Below, piece by piece: positions 35,737 to 46,191 of a stretch of 64,000 nucleotides of DNA (position 1 is the first letter of the stretch; each line of letters begins with the position of its first letter). The notes under the pieces are model-generated. The model saw only the letters and a program-made list of their open reading frames with translations, was not told the origin of the DNA and ran no database searches. The position numbers and the translations under genes are program-made. This DNA comes from Sulfurisoma sp963709555 (GTDB lineage: Bacteria > Pseudomonadota > Gammaproteobacteria > Burkholderiales > Rhodocyclaceae), in assembly GCA_963709555.1 (NCBI GenBank), contig CAVPWR010000003.1:310001-374000 (forward strand), given 5' to 3'.

Positions 35737-35777
35737 GATGGTCCGAACTGCACGGCTGCGAAGGCCGCGATTCTAAT

Positions 35778-36548
35778 ATGAACACTACCCAGCCGCTTGC
35801 CTCGACGCTCTCCCGCATCCGCGTCGTCCTCTCGCGCACCAGCCATCCAGGCAACATCGGCGCCGCCGCGCGGGCGATGAAAACCATGGGCCTGTCGCGC
35901 CTGGTGCTGGTGGCACCGCGCTTCTTCCCCGACCCGCAGGCCGTGGCCATGGCCGCCGGTGCAACCGATGTGCTCGAGGCGGCGCAGGTCTGCGCCACGC
36001 TGGAAGAGGCGCTGGCCGGCACCGTTTTCGCCACCGCCATGACGGCGCGCCGGCGCGAGCTGGCGACCGAGCCGCTGTGGGTGCGCGAGGCGATGGCCGA
36101 GGTGGCCACACAATTGGGGCCGGAGACGAGCGGCGAGGTGGCCATCGTCTTCGGCAACGAGACTTCGGGCCTCTCCAACGAGGAACTGGCGCTATGCCCG
36201 CGCTGGGCGATGATTCCCTGCAATCCCGAATGGACGTCGCTCAACCTGGCGGCGGCGGTGCAGATCGCCTGCTACGAGCTTCGCCTGGCAAAAGTCGGCA
36301 CTGGCGCCACGCCGGTGGTGGCCGATGCCGGCGAGCGGGCGACCTTCGACGAGGTCGAGGGACTCATCGGCCACATCGAATCCGCAGCCCTGGCCAGCGG
36401 CTTTCTCGACCCGGCCTCGCCCAAGCGGCTGATGCACCGGTTGCGGCGCCTGTTCTCGCGCGCCGCGCTCGAAAAGGTCGAGGTCAACATCCTGCGCGGG
36501 CTCATCGCCAGCCTGTTGGAGAAGCGCAATTCGCGGTCGCCGGAGTGA
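35778..36548 (+). CDS. trmJ: tRNA (Cm32/Um32) methyltransferase, TrmJ
   Basis: SPOUT-class enzyme adding 2'-O-methyl to nucleotide 32 of certain tRNAs. 256 residues: N-terminal RVVLSRTSHPGNIGAAARAMKTMGL, the knot loops VFGNETSGLSNEEL and MIPCNPEWTSLNLAAAVQI, and a helical C-terminal extension. It contains dispersed repeat copy 4 near LAKVGTGAT. Divergent from suhB; cysE follows after 59 bases. Confidence 0.93.
   Translation: MNTTQPLASTLSRIRVVLSRTSHPGNIGAAARAMKTMGLSRLVLVAPRFFPDPQAVAMAAGATDVLEAAQVCATLEEALAGTVFATAMTARRRELATEPLWVREAMAEVATQLGPETSGEVAIVFGNETSGLSNEELALCPRWAMIPCNPEWTSLNLAAAVQIACYELRLAKVGTGATPVVADAGERATFDEVEGLIGHIESAALASGFLDPASPKRLMHRLRRLFSRAALEKVEVNILRGLIASLLEKRNSRSPE
36290..36314 (+). 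repeat. Dispersed 26-bp repeat, copy 4
   Basis: AAAAGTCGGCACTGGCG followed by CCACGCCGG, in frame within trmJ; one base off the common core. Confidence 0.5.
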
Positions 36549-36607
36549 AAGTTGACCGCTGGCGTCGGATATAATCGACGACTTCCATTTCGTTCCCGGG
36601 CCGCCCC

Positions 36608-37360
36608 ATGTTCGACCGTCTGCGTGAAGACATCGCCTGCGTTTTCCAGCGCGATCCCGCGGCACGCACGCAGTGGGAAGTGCTGACCTGCTACCCCGGC
36701 CTGCACGCGCTGACGCTGCACCGTTTCGCCCACTGGCTTTGGGGACATCGGCTGCGCTGGCTGGCGCGCCTCACCTCCCATTTCACGCGCTGGATGACCG
36801 GCATCGAGATCCATCCGGGCGCCACCATCGGCCGCCGTGTCTTCATCGACCATGGCATGGGCGTGGTCATCGGCGAGACGGCCGAGATCGGCGACGACTG
36901 CACCCTGTATCACGGCGTGACGCTGGGCGGTACCTCATGGAACCGGGGCAAGCGCCACCCGACGCTGGAGCGCGGCGTGGTGATCGGCGCCGGCGCCAAG
37001 GTGCTCGGCCCCATCATCCTGCACGAGGGTGCCAAGGTCGGCTCCAACGCGGTGGTGGTGCGCGAAGTGCCGGCCGGCGCGACGGCGGTGGGCATCCCGG
37101 CGCGCATCGTCGATGCCGGTGACGATTCAGCGCGCCAGGAGAAGGCCGAGAACCTCGGCTTCTCGGCGTATGCCGTGACCAAGGACGAGGGCGATCCCCT
37201 GGCCCTGGCGATCCATGGCCTGCTCGATCACGCAGTCGAGACCGACCGCCGCATCGCGGTTTTGCTCGCTCATCTCGAACGCTGCGGCGTGCCGCTCGCC
37301 GACGAGATGGCGACGGCCGACCAGTTCGATCCCAAATATCTCTCGAAAATAGTTGACTGA
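36608..37360 (+). CDS. cysE: Serine O-acetyltransferase
   Basis: Acetylates serine with acetyl-CoA, the first step of cysteine synthesis, which supplies the substrate for the desulfurases next door. 250 residues: helical N-terminal domain, then left-handed beta-helix hexapeptides (EIHPGATIGRRVFIDHGMGVVIGETAEIGDDCTLYHGVTLGGT). The C-terminus is longer than the minimal form. Its last codons overlap the iscR promoter. Confidence 0.95.
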   Translation: MFDRLREDIACVFQRDPAARTQWEVLTCYPGLHALTLHRFAHWLWGHRLRWLARLTSHFTRWMTGIEIHPGATIGRRVFIDHGMGVVIGETAEIGDDCTLYHGVTLGGTSWNRGKRHPTLERGVVIGAGAKVLGPIILHEGAKVGSNAVVVREVPAGATAVGIPARIVDAGDDSARQEKAENLGFSAYAVTKDEGDPLALAIHGLLDHAVETDRRIAVLLAHLERCGVPLADEMATADQFDPKYLSKIVD

Positions 37361-37381
37361 TTTCGTCGGAATCATTAAAGT
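37349..37381 (+). promoter_or_regulatory. iscR promoter with IscR type 1 site
   Basis: TTGACT (37,353-37,358), 17-base spacer, TAAAGT (37,376-37,381). The -35 lies in ATAGTTGACT..CGTCGGAATCAT, which fits the type 1 IscR box (ATA-YYGACT ... AGTCRR-TAT). Feedback repression of the isc operon by [2Fe-2S]-IscR is inferred. Confidence 0.72.
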
Positions 37382-37454
37382 CGATAAAAACGCTCAGGTA
37401 TTGATTGCCGGGGCGCCGACCCCAAGTGAAGATCGAACCGGAAAGGATTAAAAA

Positions 37455-37943
37455 ATGAGACTGACGACAAAAGGACGTTTTGCCGTAACCGCGATGATCG
37501 ATCTGGCCCTGCGCCAGCACGACGGCCCCGTCACCCTGGCCGGCATCGCCGAGCGCCAGAAGATTTCCCTGTCCTACCTCGAGCAGCTGTTCGGCAAGCT
37601 GCGCCGCCACCAGCTGGTGTCCAGCGTGCGCGGTCCCGGCGGTGGTTACTGCCTGGCCAAGAGCCTGGAGACGGTGTCGGTCGCCGACATCATCCGCGCT
37701 GTCGACGAGCCGCTCGACGCAACCAGCTGCGGCGGCAAGCGCGACTGCCATGGCCATGACCAGCCGTGCATGACGCACAACCTCTGGACCAGCCTCAACG
37801 AGCGTATGTACGACTACCTGAGCTCGGTGCATCTGGGCCAACTGGTACACGAGCAACGCAACCGGCCCGAGTGCGCCATGAAGTCCGAGCCGCGCGGCGA
37901 GCGCCGCCCGCGCCGCATGACTGTGGTAGCCACCGCCTTCTGA
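37455..37943 (+). CDS. iscR: Fe-S cluster regulator IscR
   Basis: Rrf2-family repressor that senses cluster supply. 162 residues: winged helix with MRLTTKGRFAVTAMIDLAL and SLSYLEQLFGKLRRHQLV. Cluster ligands are Cys92, Cys98, Cys105 and His108 (SCGGKRDCHGHDQPCMTH), one residue wider than the E. coli C92/C98/C104/H107 spacing. First gene of the operon; ribosome site GGAAAGGA. It likely represses its own promoter. Confidence 0.96.
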   Translation: MRLTTKGRFAVTAMIDLALRQHDGPVTLAGIAERQKISLSYLEQLFGKLRRHQLVSSVRGPGGGYCLAKSLETVSVADIIRAVDEPLDATSCGGKRDCHGHDQPCMTHNLWTSLNERMYDYLSSVHLGQLVHEQRNRPECAMKSEPRGERRPRRMTVVATAF

Positions 37944-37960
37944 TCGGTCCGCCAGCTGCC

Positions 37961-39118
37961 ATGTTCCAGCCGAGCTACCTCGATTACAACGCCACGACGC
38001 CGGTGCATCCGGCCGTGCTCGAGGCCATGCTGCCGTATTTTTCGCGGCAACATGGCAACGCCTCGAGCCGGCACGAATACGGCCGCGCCGCCCGGCGGGC
38101 GATCGACGAGGCGCGGCAACGCGTGGCCTATGCCGCCGGTGCGCACCCGACCGAGGTGGTATTCACCAGCGGCGGTTCGGAAGCCAACAACCTGTTTATC
38201 AAGGGCGCGGCCGCTGCCATGAAGCCGGGCACCGTCGCCGTTTCGGCCATTGAACACCCTTGCGTGCGCGAACCGGCGAAGCAACTCGCCCGCGGCGGCT
38301 GGCGGCTGCGCGAGATCGCGGTCGATGCCGATTGCCGTATCGCCAGCGCCGACTTTTCCGCCGCGCTGGCCGAGCAGCCGGAACTGATTTCGGTGATGCT
38401 GGCCAACAATGAAACCGGCGTGGTGCAGGACGTTGCCGCCTACGCCGAACAGGCGCGACCGGGCCGTCCCTGGTTCCACACCGACGCCGTGCAGGCCTTC
38501 GGCAAGCTGCCGGTCAATTTCCGCGAGCTCAATGGACAAGGCGTCCATGCCATGACGCTGTCAGCGCACAAGATCGGCGGTCCCAAGGGTGCCGGTGCCT
38601 TGATCGTCGACAAGCGCGTCGAACTGCAGCCGCTGATCGCCGGCGGCGGCCACGAGCGCGGTCTGCGCTCGGGCACCGAGAATGTGCCGGCCATCGTCGG
38701 CTTCGGCCTCGCCTGCGAACTGGCCACGGCCAACCTCGCCGGGAAGGCAGTCAGCGCTGGCCTGCTGCGTGACGAGCTGGAGCGCCGCCTCGGCGAGCTC
38801 GGTGCCACCATTTTCGGCGCGGCAGTTCCGCGCCTGCCCAATACTGTTTACTTCGCGCTGCCCGGCATCGATGGCGAGACCCTGGTCGGCAAGCTTGACC
38901 GCGCCGGCTTCGCCGTCGCCAGCGGCGCCGCCTGCTCCTCGGCCAATCCCGAAGCCTCGCACGTGCTGCTGGCGATGGGCGTTACTCCCGGACTGGCGCG
39001 TGGCGCCGTTCGTGTGAGCCTTGGCGCAGACAGCAGCCCAGCCGACGTCAGCGGATTTCTTGCTGCCCTCGCCGATACGCTACGGCAACTAAATCAACTG
39101 TCCGCCCTGGTTCACTAG
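37961..39118 (+). CDS. NifS-like cysteine desulfurase (second desulfurase of the operon)
   Basis: 385-residue PLP enzyme removing sulfur from cysteine. PLP Lys in TLSAHKIGGPKGAG, active-site Cys loop ASGAACSSANPEASHVL. It is clearly diverged from the adjacent IscS and closer to NifS-like or short group I enzymes. Its position between iscR and iscS gives two desulfurases in one isc operon. ATG 37,961 is set by the conserved start YLDYNATTPVHP. It contains dispersed repeat copy 5. Confidence 0.9.
   Translation: MFQPSYLDYNATTPVHPAVLEAMLPYFSRQHGNASSRHEYGRAARRAIDEARQRVAYAAGAHPTEVVFTSGGSEANNLFIKGAAAAMKPGTVAVSAIEHPCVREPAKQLARGGWRLREIAVDADCRIASADFSAALAEQPELISVMLANNETGVVQDVAAYAEQARPGRPWFHTDAVQAFGKLPVNFRELNGQGVHAMTLSAHKIGGPKGAGALIVDKRVELQPLIAGGGHERGLRSGTENVPAIVGFGLACELATANLAGKAVSAGLLRDELERRLGELGATIFGAAVPRLPNTVYFALPGIDGETLVGKLDRAGFAVASGAACSSANPEASHVLLAMGVTPGLARGAVRVSLGADSSPADVSGFLAALADTLRQLNQLSALVH
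38333..38359 (-). repeat. Dispersed 26-bp repeat, copy 5
   Basis: Minus: GAAAAGTCGGCGCTGGCG followed by ATACGGCAA, antisense inside the NifS-like gene, where it encodes RIASADFSA. Confidence 0.6.
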
Positions 39119-39145
39119 GCGGTCTTTCCCACGGAGATTTACCCG

Positions 39146-40360
39146 ATGATCAAGTTTCCCATCTACCTCGACTATTCCGCCACCACGCCGGTCGATCCGC
39201 GCGTCGCCGCCAAGATGATTCCCTGGCTGACCGAGCACTTCGGCAACCCGGCCTCGCGTTCGCATTCCTATGGCTGGGAAGCCGAGAAGGCCGTCGAGGA
39301 CGCGCGCGAGGAAGTCGCCAAGCTGGTCAATGCCGACCCCAAGGAAATCATCTGGACCTCAGGTGCGACCGAGTCGAACAACCTCGCCATCAAGGGTGCC
39401 GCGCACTTCTACGCCAGCACCAAGGGTAAGCACATCGTCACCGTCGCCACCGAGCACAAGGCCGTGCTCGACACCTTCAAGGAACTGGAGCGCCAGGGTT
39501 TCGAGGCGACCTACCTCGAGCCGCAGCCCAATGGCCTGATCACGCTCGAACAGTTCAAGGCCGCGCTGCGCAAGGACACCGTGCTCGCCTCGGTGATGGC
39601 GGTCAACAACGAGATCGGCGTGATCCAGCCGATCGCCGAGCTGGGCGAGATCTGCCGCGAGGCCGGCGTGATCTTTCACGTCGATGCGGCGCAGGCCACC
39701 GGCAAGATGCCGATCGATCTTTCGAAACTGAAGGTCGACCTGATGTCCTTCTCGGCGCACAAGACCTACGGACCCAAGGGCATCGGCGCGCTCTACGTCC
39801 GGCGCAAGCCGCGCATCCGCCTCGAGGCGCAAATGCACGGCGGCGGCCACGAGCGCGGCATGCGCTCGGGCACGCTGGCGACGCACCAGATCATCGGCAT
39901 GGGCGAGGCCTTCCGCATCGCCCGCGAGGAAATGGCCACCGAGAACGAGCGTGTCCGCATGCTGCGCGACCGCCTGCTCAAGGGCGTGCAGGACATCGAG
40001 GAAACCTACGTCAATGGCGACCTCGAGCAGCGCGTGCCGCATAATTTGAACATCAGTTTCAACTACGTCGAGGGTGAGTCGCTGGTGATGGCGGTGAAGG
40101 ACATCGCGGTGTCCTCCGGCTCCGCCTGTACCTCGGCCTCGCTCGAACCGTCCTACGTGCTGCGTGCGCTGGGCCGCTCCGACGAACTGGCGCACAGCTC
40201 GATCCGCTTCTCCATCGGCCGCTTCACCACCGAGGAGGAGATCGACTACACGATCAAGCTGCTCCACGACAAGTTGGGCAAGCTGCGCGAACTGTCGCCC
40301 CTGTGGGAAATGTTCAAGGACGGCATCGATCTGAACACCGTGCAATGGGCTGCTCACTAA
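39146..40360 (+). CDS. iscS: Cysteine desulfurase IscS
   Basis: Main sulfur donor for Fe-S clusters and tRNA thiolation; hands persulfide sulfur to IscU. 404 residues, the E. coli length. PLP Lys in SFSAHKTYGPKGIGALYVRR, catalytic Cys in SSGSACTSASLEPSYVLRALG, and the C-terminal SPLWEMFKDGIDL where IscU binds. 27 bases behind the NifS-like gene and followed by iscU. Confidence 0.98.
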   Translation: MIKFPIYLDYSATTPVDPRVAAKMIPWLTEHFGNPASRSHSYGWEAEKAVEDAREEVAKLVNADPKEIIWTSGATESNNLAIKGAAHFYASTKGKHIVTVATEHKAVLDTFKELERQGFEATYLEPQPNGLITLEQFKAALRKDTVLASVMAVNNEIGVIQPIAELGEICREAGVIFHVDAAQATGKMPIDLSKLKVDLMSFSAHKTYGPKGIGALYVRRKPRIRLEAQMHGGGHERGMRSGTLATHQIIGMGEAFRIAREEMATENERVRMLRDRLLKGVQDIEETYVNGDLEQRVPHNLNISFNYVEGESLVMAVKDIAVSSGSACTSASLEPSYVLRALGRSDELAHSSIRFSIGRFTTEEEIDYTIKLLHDKLGKLRELSPLWEMFKDGIDLNTVQWAAH

Positions 40361-40386
40361 GCATCTGTAACGAAAGGGAAGCAATC

Positions 40387-40770
40387 ATGTCTTACAGCAC
40401 CAAGGTCATCGATCACTACGAGAATCCCCGCAACGTCGGCTCCTTCGCCAAGGACGACGACAGCGTCGCCACCGGCATGGTCGGCGCACCCGCCTGCGGC
40501 GACGTCATGAAACTTCAGCTCAAGGTCGGCAAGGATGGCATCATTGAGGACGCGAAGTTCAAGACCTACGGCTGCGGTTCGGCCATCGCCTCCAGTTCGC
40601 TGGTGACCGAATGGGTCAAGGGCAAGACGCTGGATCAGGCGCTGGACATCAAGAACACCCAGATCGCCGAAGAACTGGCGCTGCCGCCGGTCAAGATCCA
40701 TTGCTCGATCCTCGCCGAGGACGCCATCAAGGCGGCCGTCGCCGACTACAAGAAGAAGCACGGAGAATAA
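40387..40770 (+). CDS. iscU: Fe-S cluster scaffold IscU
   Basis: Scaffold for [2Fe-2S] and [4Fe-4S] assembly. 127 residues. Cys ligands in VGAPACGDVM, KTYGCGSAIASSS and VKIHCSILAEDAI, the last being beside the LPPVK motif that HscA recognises. ATG 40,387 is preceded by GAAAGGGAAG. Confidence 0.98.
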   Translation: MSYSTKVIDHYENPRNVGSFAKDDDSVATGMVGAPACGDVMKLQLKVGKDGIIEDAKFKTYGCGSAIASSSLVTEWVKGKTLDQALDIKNTQIAEELALPPVKIHCSILAEDAIKAAVADYKKKHGE

Positions 40771-40772
40771 TG

Positions 40773-41180
40773 ATGGCCGCTTGTTCCACCACCTCGCCGG
40801 AAGCGGCCGCCAAGGCCCAGGCTGTCCCATCGGCCTGGCAGGGCGTCGAACGCTCGTTGCCGGTGACGCTCTCCGAAGCGGCGGCCGGTCACATCGCCAG
40901 GTTCATCGCCAAGCGCGGCAAGGGTATCGGCATCCGCCTCGGGGTGCGTACCTCGGGCTGCTCGGGCATGGCCTACAAGCTTGAGTTCGCCGATTCGGCG
41001 AACCCGGAGGACATCGAGTTCGTCAGCCACGGCGTCACCGTCCTGGTCGATCCCAAGAGCCTGCCGTATCTGGCGGGCACCGAGCTCGACTACACCAAGG
41101 AAGGCCTCAACGAAGGGTTCAAGTTCAACAACCCCAACGTCAAGGACGCCTGCGGCTGCGGCGAGAGCTTCAACGTCTGA
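40773..41180 (+). CDS. iscA: A-type Fe-S carrier IscA, N-terminally extended
   Basis: Carries clusters or iron to apo-proteins. The 107-residue core has the three ligands: Cys in GVRTSGCSGMAYKLEF and the CGCGESF end. About 28 extra residues precede it (MAACSTTSPEAAAKAQAVPSAW), longer than usual. ATG 40,773 is preferred because GGAG sits 7 bases upstream; ATG 40,770 overlaps the iscU stop. The extension includes a Cys of unknown role. Confidence 0.93.
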   Translation: MAACSTTSPEAAAKAQAVPSAWQGVERSLPVTLSEAAAGHIARFIAKRGKGIGIRLGVRTSGCSGMAYKLEFADSANPEDIEFVSHGVTVLVDPKSLPYLAGTELDYTKEGLNEGFKFNNPNVKDACGCGESFNV

Positions 41181-41707
41181 TGGATTTCGGCCAGGATCAT
41201 TACGCGCTGTTCGGTCTGCCGCGCGGCTTTGCCGTCGACCTGGTGGAGCTGGAACGGCTGTACCGCGAGGTTCAGGGACGCGTCCATCCGGACAAGTTCG
41301 CCCAGGCTGGTGACGCCGAGCGGCGGCTGGCGATGCAGCAGGCGACTCATGCCAATGAGGCCTACCTGACGCTCAAGTCGCCGCTCAAGCGCGCCCAGTA
41401 CCTGCTGCACCTCGCCGGCCACGATCCGCAGATCGAGCACAACACGGCGATGCCGACGGACTTCCTGATCGAGCAGATGGAGTGGCGCGAGGCGGTGGCC
41501 GAGGCGCGCGAGGCCGCGGATGTGGCCGAGCTCGAGCACCTGCATCACCGCCTGCGCAAGGAAATCTCGGCGCAGTACGATACATTGCACGAGGCGCTGG
41601 ACGGGCATCTTGATTACAGCCAAGCGGCCGATCTGGTTCGCCAGCTGATGTTCCAGGAAAAACTGCTGCACGAAATCAACGACGCGCTCGAAGTCGTCGA
41701 AGCCTAA
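41180..41707 (+). CDS. hscB: Co-chaperone HscB
   Basis: J-protein that delivers IscU to HscA. 175 residues: J-domain with HPD in GRVHPDKFAQAG at about 36-38, and a C-terminal three-helix bundle that binds IscU. The ATG shares one base with the iscA stop. Confidence 0.95.
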   Translation: MDFGQDHYALFGLPRGFAVDLVELERLYREVQGRVHPDKFAQAGDAERRLAMQQATHANEAYLTLKSPLKRAQYLLHLAGHDPQIEHNTAMPTDFLIEQMEWREAVAEAREAADVAELEHLHHRLRKEISAQYDTLHEALDGHLDYSQAADLVRQLMFQEKLLHEINDALEVVEA

Positions 41708-41721
41708 ACAACAAAATCACG

Positions 41722-43574
<1,853 letters not shown>

Positions 43575-43578
<4 letters not shown>

Positions 43579-43922
43579 CCCAGATCATCGTTCTTCCCCA
43601 TGTCGAACTCTGCCCCGAAGGAGCCATCATCGAGGCGCCGGTCGGCCAGTCGATCTGCGACGCACTGCTCGAGAACGACATCGACATCGAGCACGCCTGC
43701 GAAAAGTCCTGCGCCTGCACCACCTGCCATGTCGTGATCCGCGAGGGCTTCAATTCGCTCGAGCCCGCCGAGGAAATCGAGGAGGACCTGCTCGACAAGG
43801 CCTGGGGTCTGGAGCCGTCCTCGCGCCTGTCCTGCCAGGCGCTGGTCACGGCGACGCCGCTGGTGATCGAGATTCCGAAGTACACCATCAACATGGCCAA
43901 GGAAGGACACTCCAAAAAATGA
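43575..43922 (+). CDS. fdx: Isc-type [2Fe-2S] ferredoxin
   Basis: Electron donor for cluster assembly. 115 residues, adrenodoxin type: ligands in HACEKSCACTTCHVV and the later SCQALV. Four-base overlap with hscA and with iscX. Confidence 0.97.
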
Positions 43923-44113
43923 AGTGGACCGACACCCTCGACATTGCCATAGAACTCGCCGAGCGCCATCCCGAGATCGACCCCAAGACCGTCAATTTCG
44001 TCGACCTCATGCGCCTGGTGATGGCGCTGCCCGGCTTCGAGGAGAACGAGCAGCATTGCGGCGAGAAGAAACTGGAAGCCATCCAGATGGCGTGGATGGA
44101 AGAACTGGAGTAA
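43919..44113 (+). CDS. iscX: IscX (Fe-S assembly accessory protein)
   Basis: 64-residue acidic protein that binds IscS and modulates iron entry. Hallmarks: KWTDTLDIAIELAERHPEIDP and FVDLMRLVMALPGFEE. Overlaps the fdx stop. Confidence 0.96.
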   Translation: MKWTDTLDIAIELAERHPEIDPKTVNFVDLMRLVMALPGFEENEQHCGEKKLEAIQMAWMEELE

Positions 44114-44115
44114 TC

Positions 44116-44781
44116 ATGCGACCGGGACGCGCCAGCCTGGGTATCGCCATTCTGTCCGTCGCATTGGCCGCTGCCCTCCCGGCACTGGCCGACCAGCCGG
44201 TCGGCATCACCGCGGCCTTGCCCTACGTCGATGTCGTGCATGACGGCAAGCCCTTCCGCATCCAGCGCGAGCCCGACAACCTCAACGAGGTCGAACCCGA
44301 GTTCGCGCTGACATCCCGCCCCTGTCCGCCGTTCTGCATCCAGCCGATGCAACTGGCGCCCGGGGTCGAAACCATCGCCGAACTCGAGTTGATCGACTAC
44401 CTGCGCCGCCTCTCCACCGGTGCCCCCATCATGGTGATCGACTCGCGCGAGGAGCCTTGGCTGCAGCGCACCGGCATCATCCCCGGCGCCATGCACCTGA
44501 CCTGGACCCAGCTGCATCCGGCCCATACCGACAGCGCGAAGATCGCCGACACCCTCGAGTTCGTCTTCGGCGCCTCCCGCACCGGCACGCTGTGGAACTT
44601 CGAGAACGCCCGCATCGCCGTCTTCTACTGCAACGGCGCCTGGTGCGGCCAGTCGCCGACCAACATCAAGCAGCTGCTGGCGCTCGGTTATCCGGCGCAC
44701 AAGCTCAAGTGGTACCGCGGCGGCATGCAGGCATGGAAGGGCCTCGGACTGTCCACGGCGCCGTTCGCCAAGAAGAAGTGA
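44116..44781 (+). CDS. Exported rhodanese-like sulfurtransferase
   Basis: 221 residues with a signal peptide (LGIAILSVALAAALPALA) and a C-terminal rhodanese domain. The catalytic Cys lies in VFYCNGAWCGQSP; the loop holds two Cys (CNGAWC), unusual for the family. Upstream is a short Cys-containing stretch (RPCPPFC). The periplasmic location means it does not feed the cytosolic Isc machine directly; a periplasmic thiol or sulfur role is inferred. Two bases after iscX. Confidence 0.88.
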   Translation: MRPGRASLGIAILSVALAAALPALADQPVGITAALPYVDVVHDGKPFRIQREPDNLNEVEPEFALTSRPCPPFCIQPMQLAPGVETIAELELIDYLRRLSTGAPIMVIDSREEPWLQRTGIIPGAMHLTWTQLHPAHTDSAKIADTLEFVFGASRTGTLWNFENARIAVFYCNGAWCGQSPTNIKQLLALGYPAHKLKWYRGGMQAWKGLGLSTAPFAKKK

Positions 44782-45570
44782 CCTTGCCGGAAGCCTGCGC
44801 CGCCCTCCTCGACACCCATTGCCACCTCGACGCCGCGGAGTTCGATGCCGACCGCGCGGCGGTGGTCGCGGCGGCAGCGCGGGCCGGCGTTGCCGGCATC
44901 GTCGTGCCGGCGGTCGAGCGCGCCAATTTCGGCGCGGTGGCCAGCGTCTGCCGCGAGTTCCCTGCTTGCGCGCCGGCCTACGGCATTCACCCGATGTACG
45001 TCGACCGCGCGGAGCCGGCCGACCTCGACGCGCTGCGTGCGACGCTGCAACGCGAGCCGGCGGTTGCAGTCGGCGAGATCGGCCTAGACCGATTACGTCG
45101 AACCGCGCGACGAGGGCCGCCAGGAGTTCTACTTCGTCGAGCAGCTGAAGATCGCCCGCGATTGCGGCCTGCCGGTGATCCTGCACGTGCGTCGCGCCAT
45201 CGACCCGATCCTCAAGCAATTGCGCCGGATCGGCGTCGCCGGCGGCATCGCGCATGCTTTCAACGGCAGCCGCCAGCAGGCCGACGAGTTCATCAAGCTC
45301 GGCTTCGTCCTCGGTTTCGGCGGCGCCATGACCTACCCGCGGGCGGCCCGCATCCGCGAGCTGGCGGCGACGCTGCCGCTGGCAGCCATTGTCCTCGAGA
45401 CCGACGCCCCGGACATCCCGCCGGCCTGGCGGGTCGGCGCGCGCAACACGCCGGACCAGCTGCCGCGCATGGCGGCGGAGCTGGCGGCCCTGCGCGATTT
45501 GCCGGTGGCGGATATCATAGCGGCCACCTCGCGCAATGCCCGCCGGGTGCTGTCCCGCCTCGCGCACTGA
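44778..45570 (+). CDS. tatD: TatD family metal-dependent hydrolase, one frameshift in this sequence
   Basis: TIM-barrel deoxyribonuclease-type hydrolase. DTHCHLDAAEFD at the N-terminus, AVGEIGLD, then GLPVILHVR and AFNGSRQQADE and the end LETDAPDIPP. The first 104 codons and the remainder are in different frames: one extra C near 45,090 (GAC-GAT read as GAC-CGAT) breaks it. Repaired length is about 263. GTG 44,778 overlaps the rhodanese stop; TTG 44,784 is an alternative. Confidence 0.85.
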
Positions 45571-45604
45571 GTTTCAACAACCCCGACCAACAAGGAGAAG
45601 CTCC

Positions 45605-46108
45605 ATGAGCACCACCGTTACCCTGCAAGGCAATCCTGTTCCCGTCGACGGCGACCTGCCGGCCAAGGGCGCCAAGGCTCCCGCAATGACCCTGACCAAT
45701 GGCGAACTCGCCGACGTCTCGCTGCAGAACTTCGCCGGCAAGCGCAAGGTACTGAACATCGTGCCCAGCCTCGATACGCCGACCTGCGCCACCTCGACCC
45801 GCAAGTTCAACGAAAAGGCCGCCGCCCTGAACAACGCCGTCGTGCTGGTGGTTTCCGCCGATCTGCCCTTCGCCGCCGGCCGCTTCTGCAGCACCGAGGG
45901 CCTCAAGAACGTCGCCCACCTCTCCACCTTCCGTCATCCCGAGTTCATGAAGGCCTGGGGCGTGGCCATCGCCGGCGGCCCGCTGGTCGGCGTCACCGCG
46001 CGCGCCGTGGTCGTGCTCGACGAGAACGATACGGTGCTGCACAGCGAGATGGTCGGCGAGATCGCCAACGAGCCGAACTACGACGCGGCGCTCAAGGCGC
46101 TGGGCTAA
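45605..46108 (+). CDS. tpx: Thiol peroxidase Tpx
   Basis: Atypical 2-Cys peroxiredoxin reducing lipid and other hydroperoxides. 167 residues: peroxidatic Cys in SLDTPTCATSTRKFNE, resolving Cys in FAAGRFCSTEGLKN. AAGGAG precedes ATG 45,605. Followed by a terminator-like hairpin. Confidence 0.96.
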   Translation: MSTTVTLQGNPVPVDGDLPAKGAKAPAMTLTNGELADVSLQNFAGKRKVLNIVPSLDTPTCATSTRKFNEKAAALNNAVVLVVSADLPFAAGRFCSTEGLKNVAHLSTFRHPEFMKAWGVAIAGGPLVGVTARAVVVLDENDTVLHSEMVGEIANEPNYDAALKALG

Positions 46109-46115
46109 GCACGGC

Positions 46116-46155
46116 CCCCGGCCGGCCCTGCCCGGCCGGCTTCCTCCCTCTCTCT
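46116..46155 (+). terminator. Hairpin terminator after tpx
   Basis: CCGGCCGG, loop CCCTGC, CCGGCCGG, followed by a pyrimidine-rich TTCCTCCCTCTCTCT run. Confidence 0.65.
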
Positions 46156-46191
46156 AGCCGAAGCCACGGGGCTGGGCGTAGAATCGCCGCG

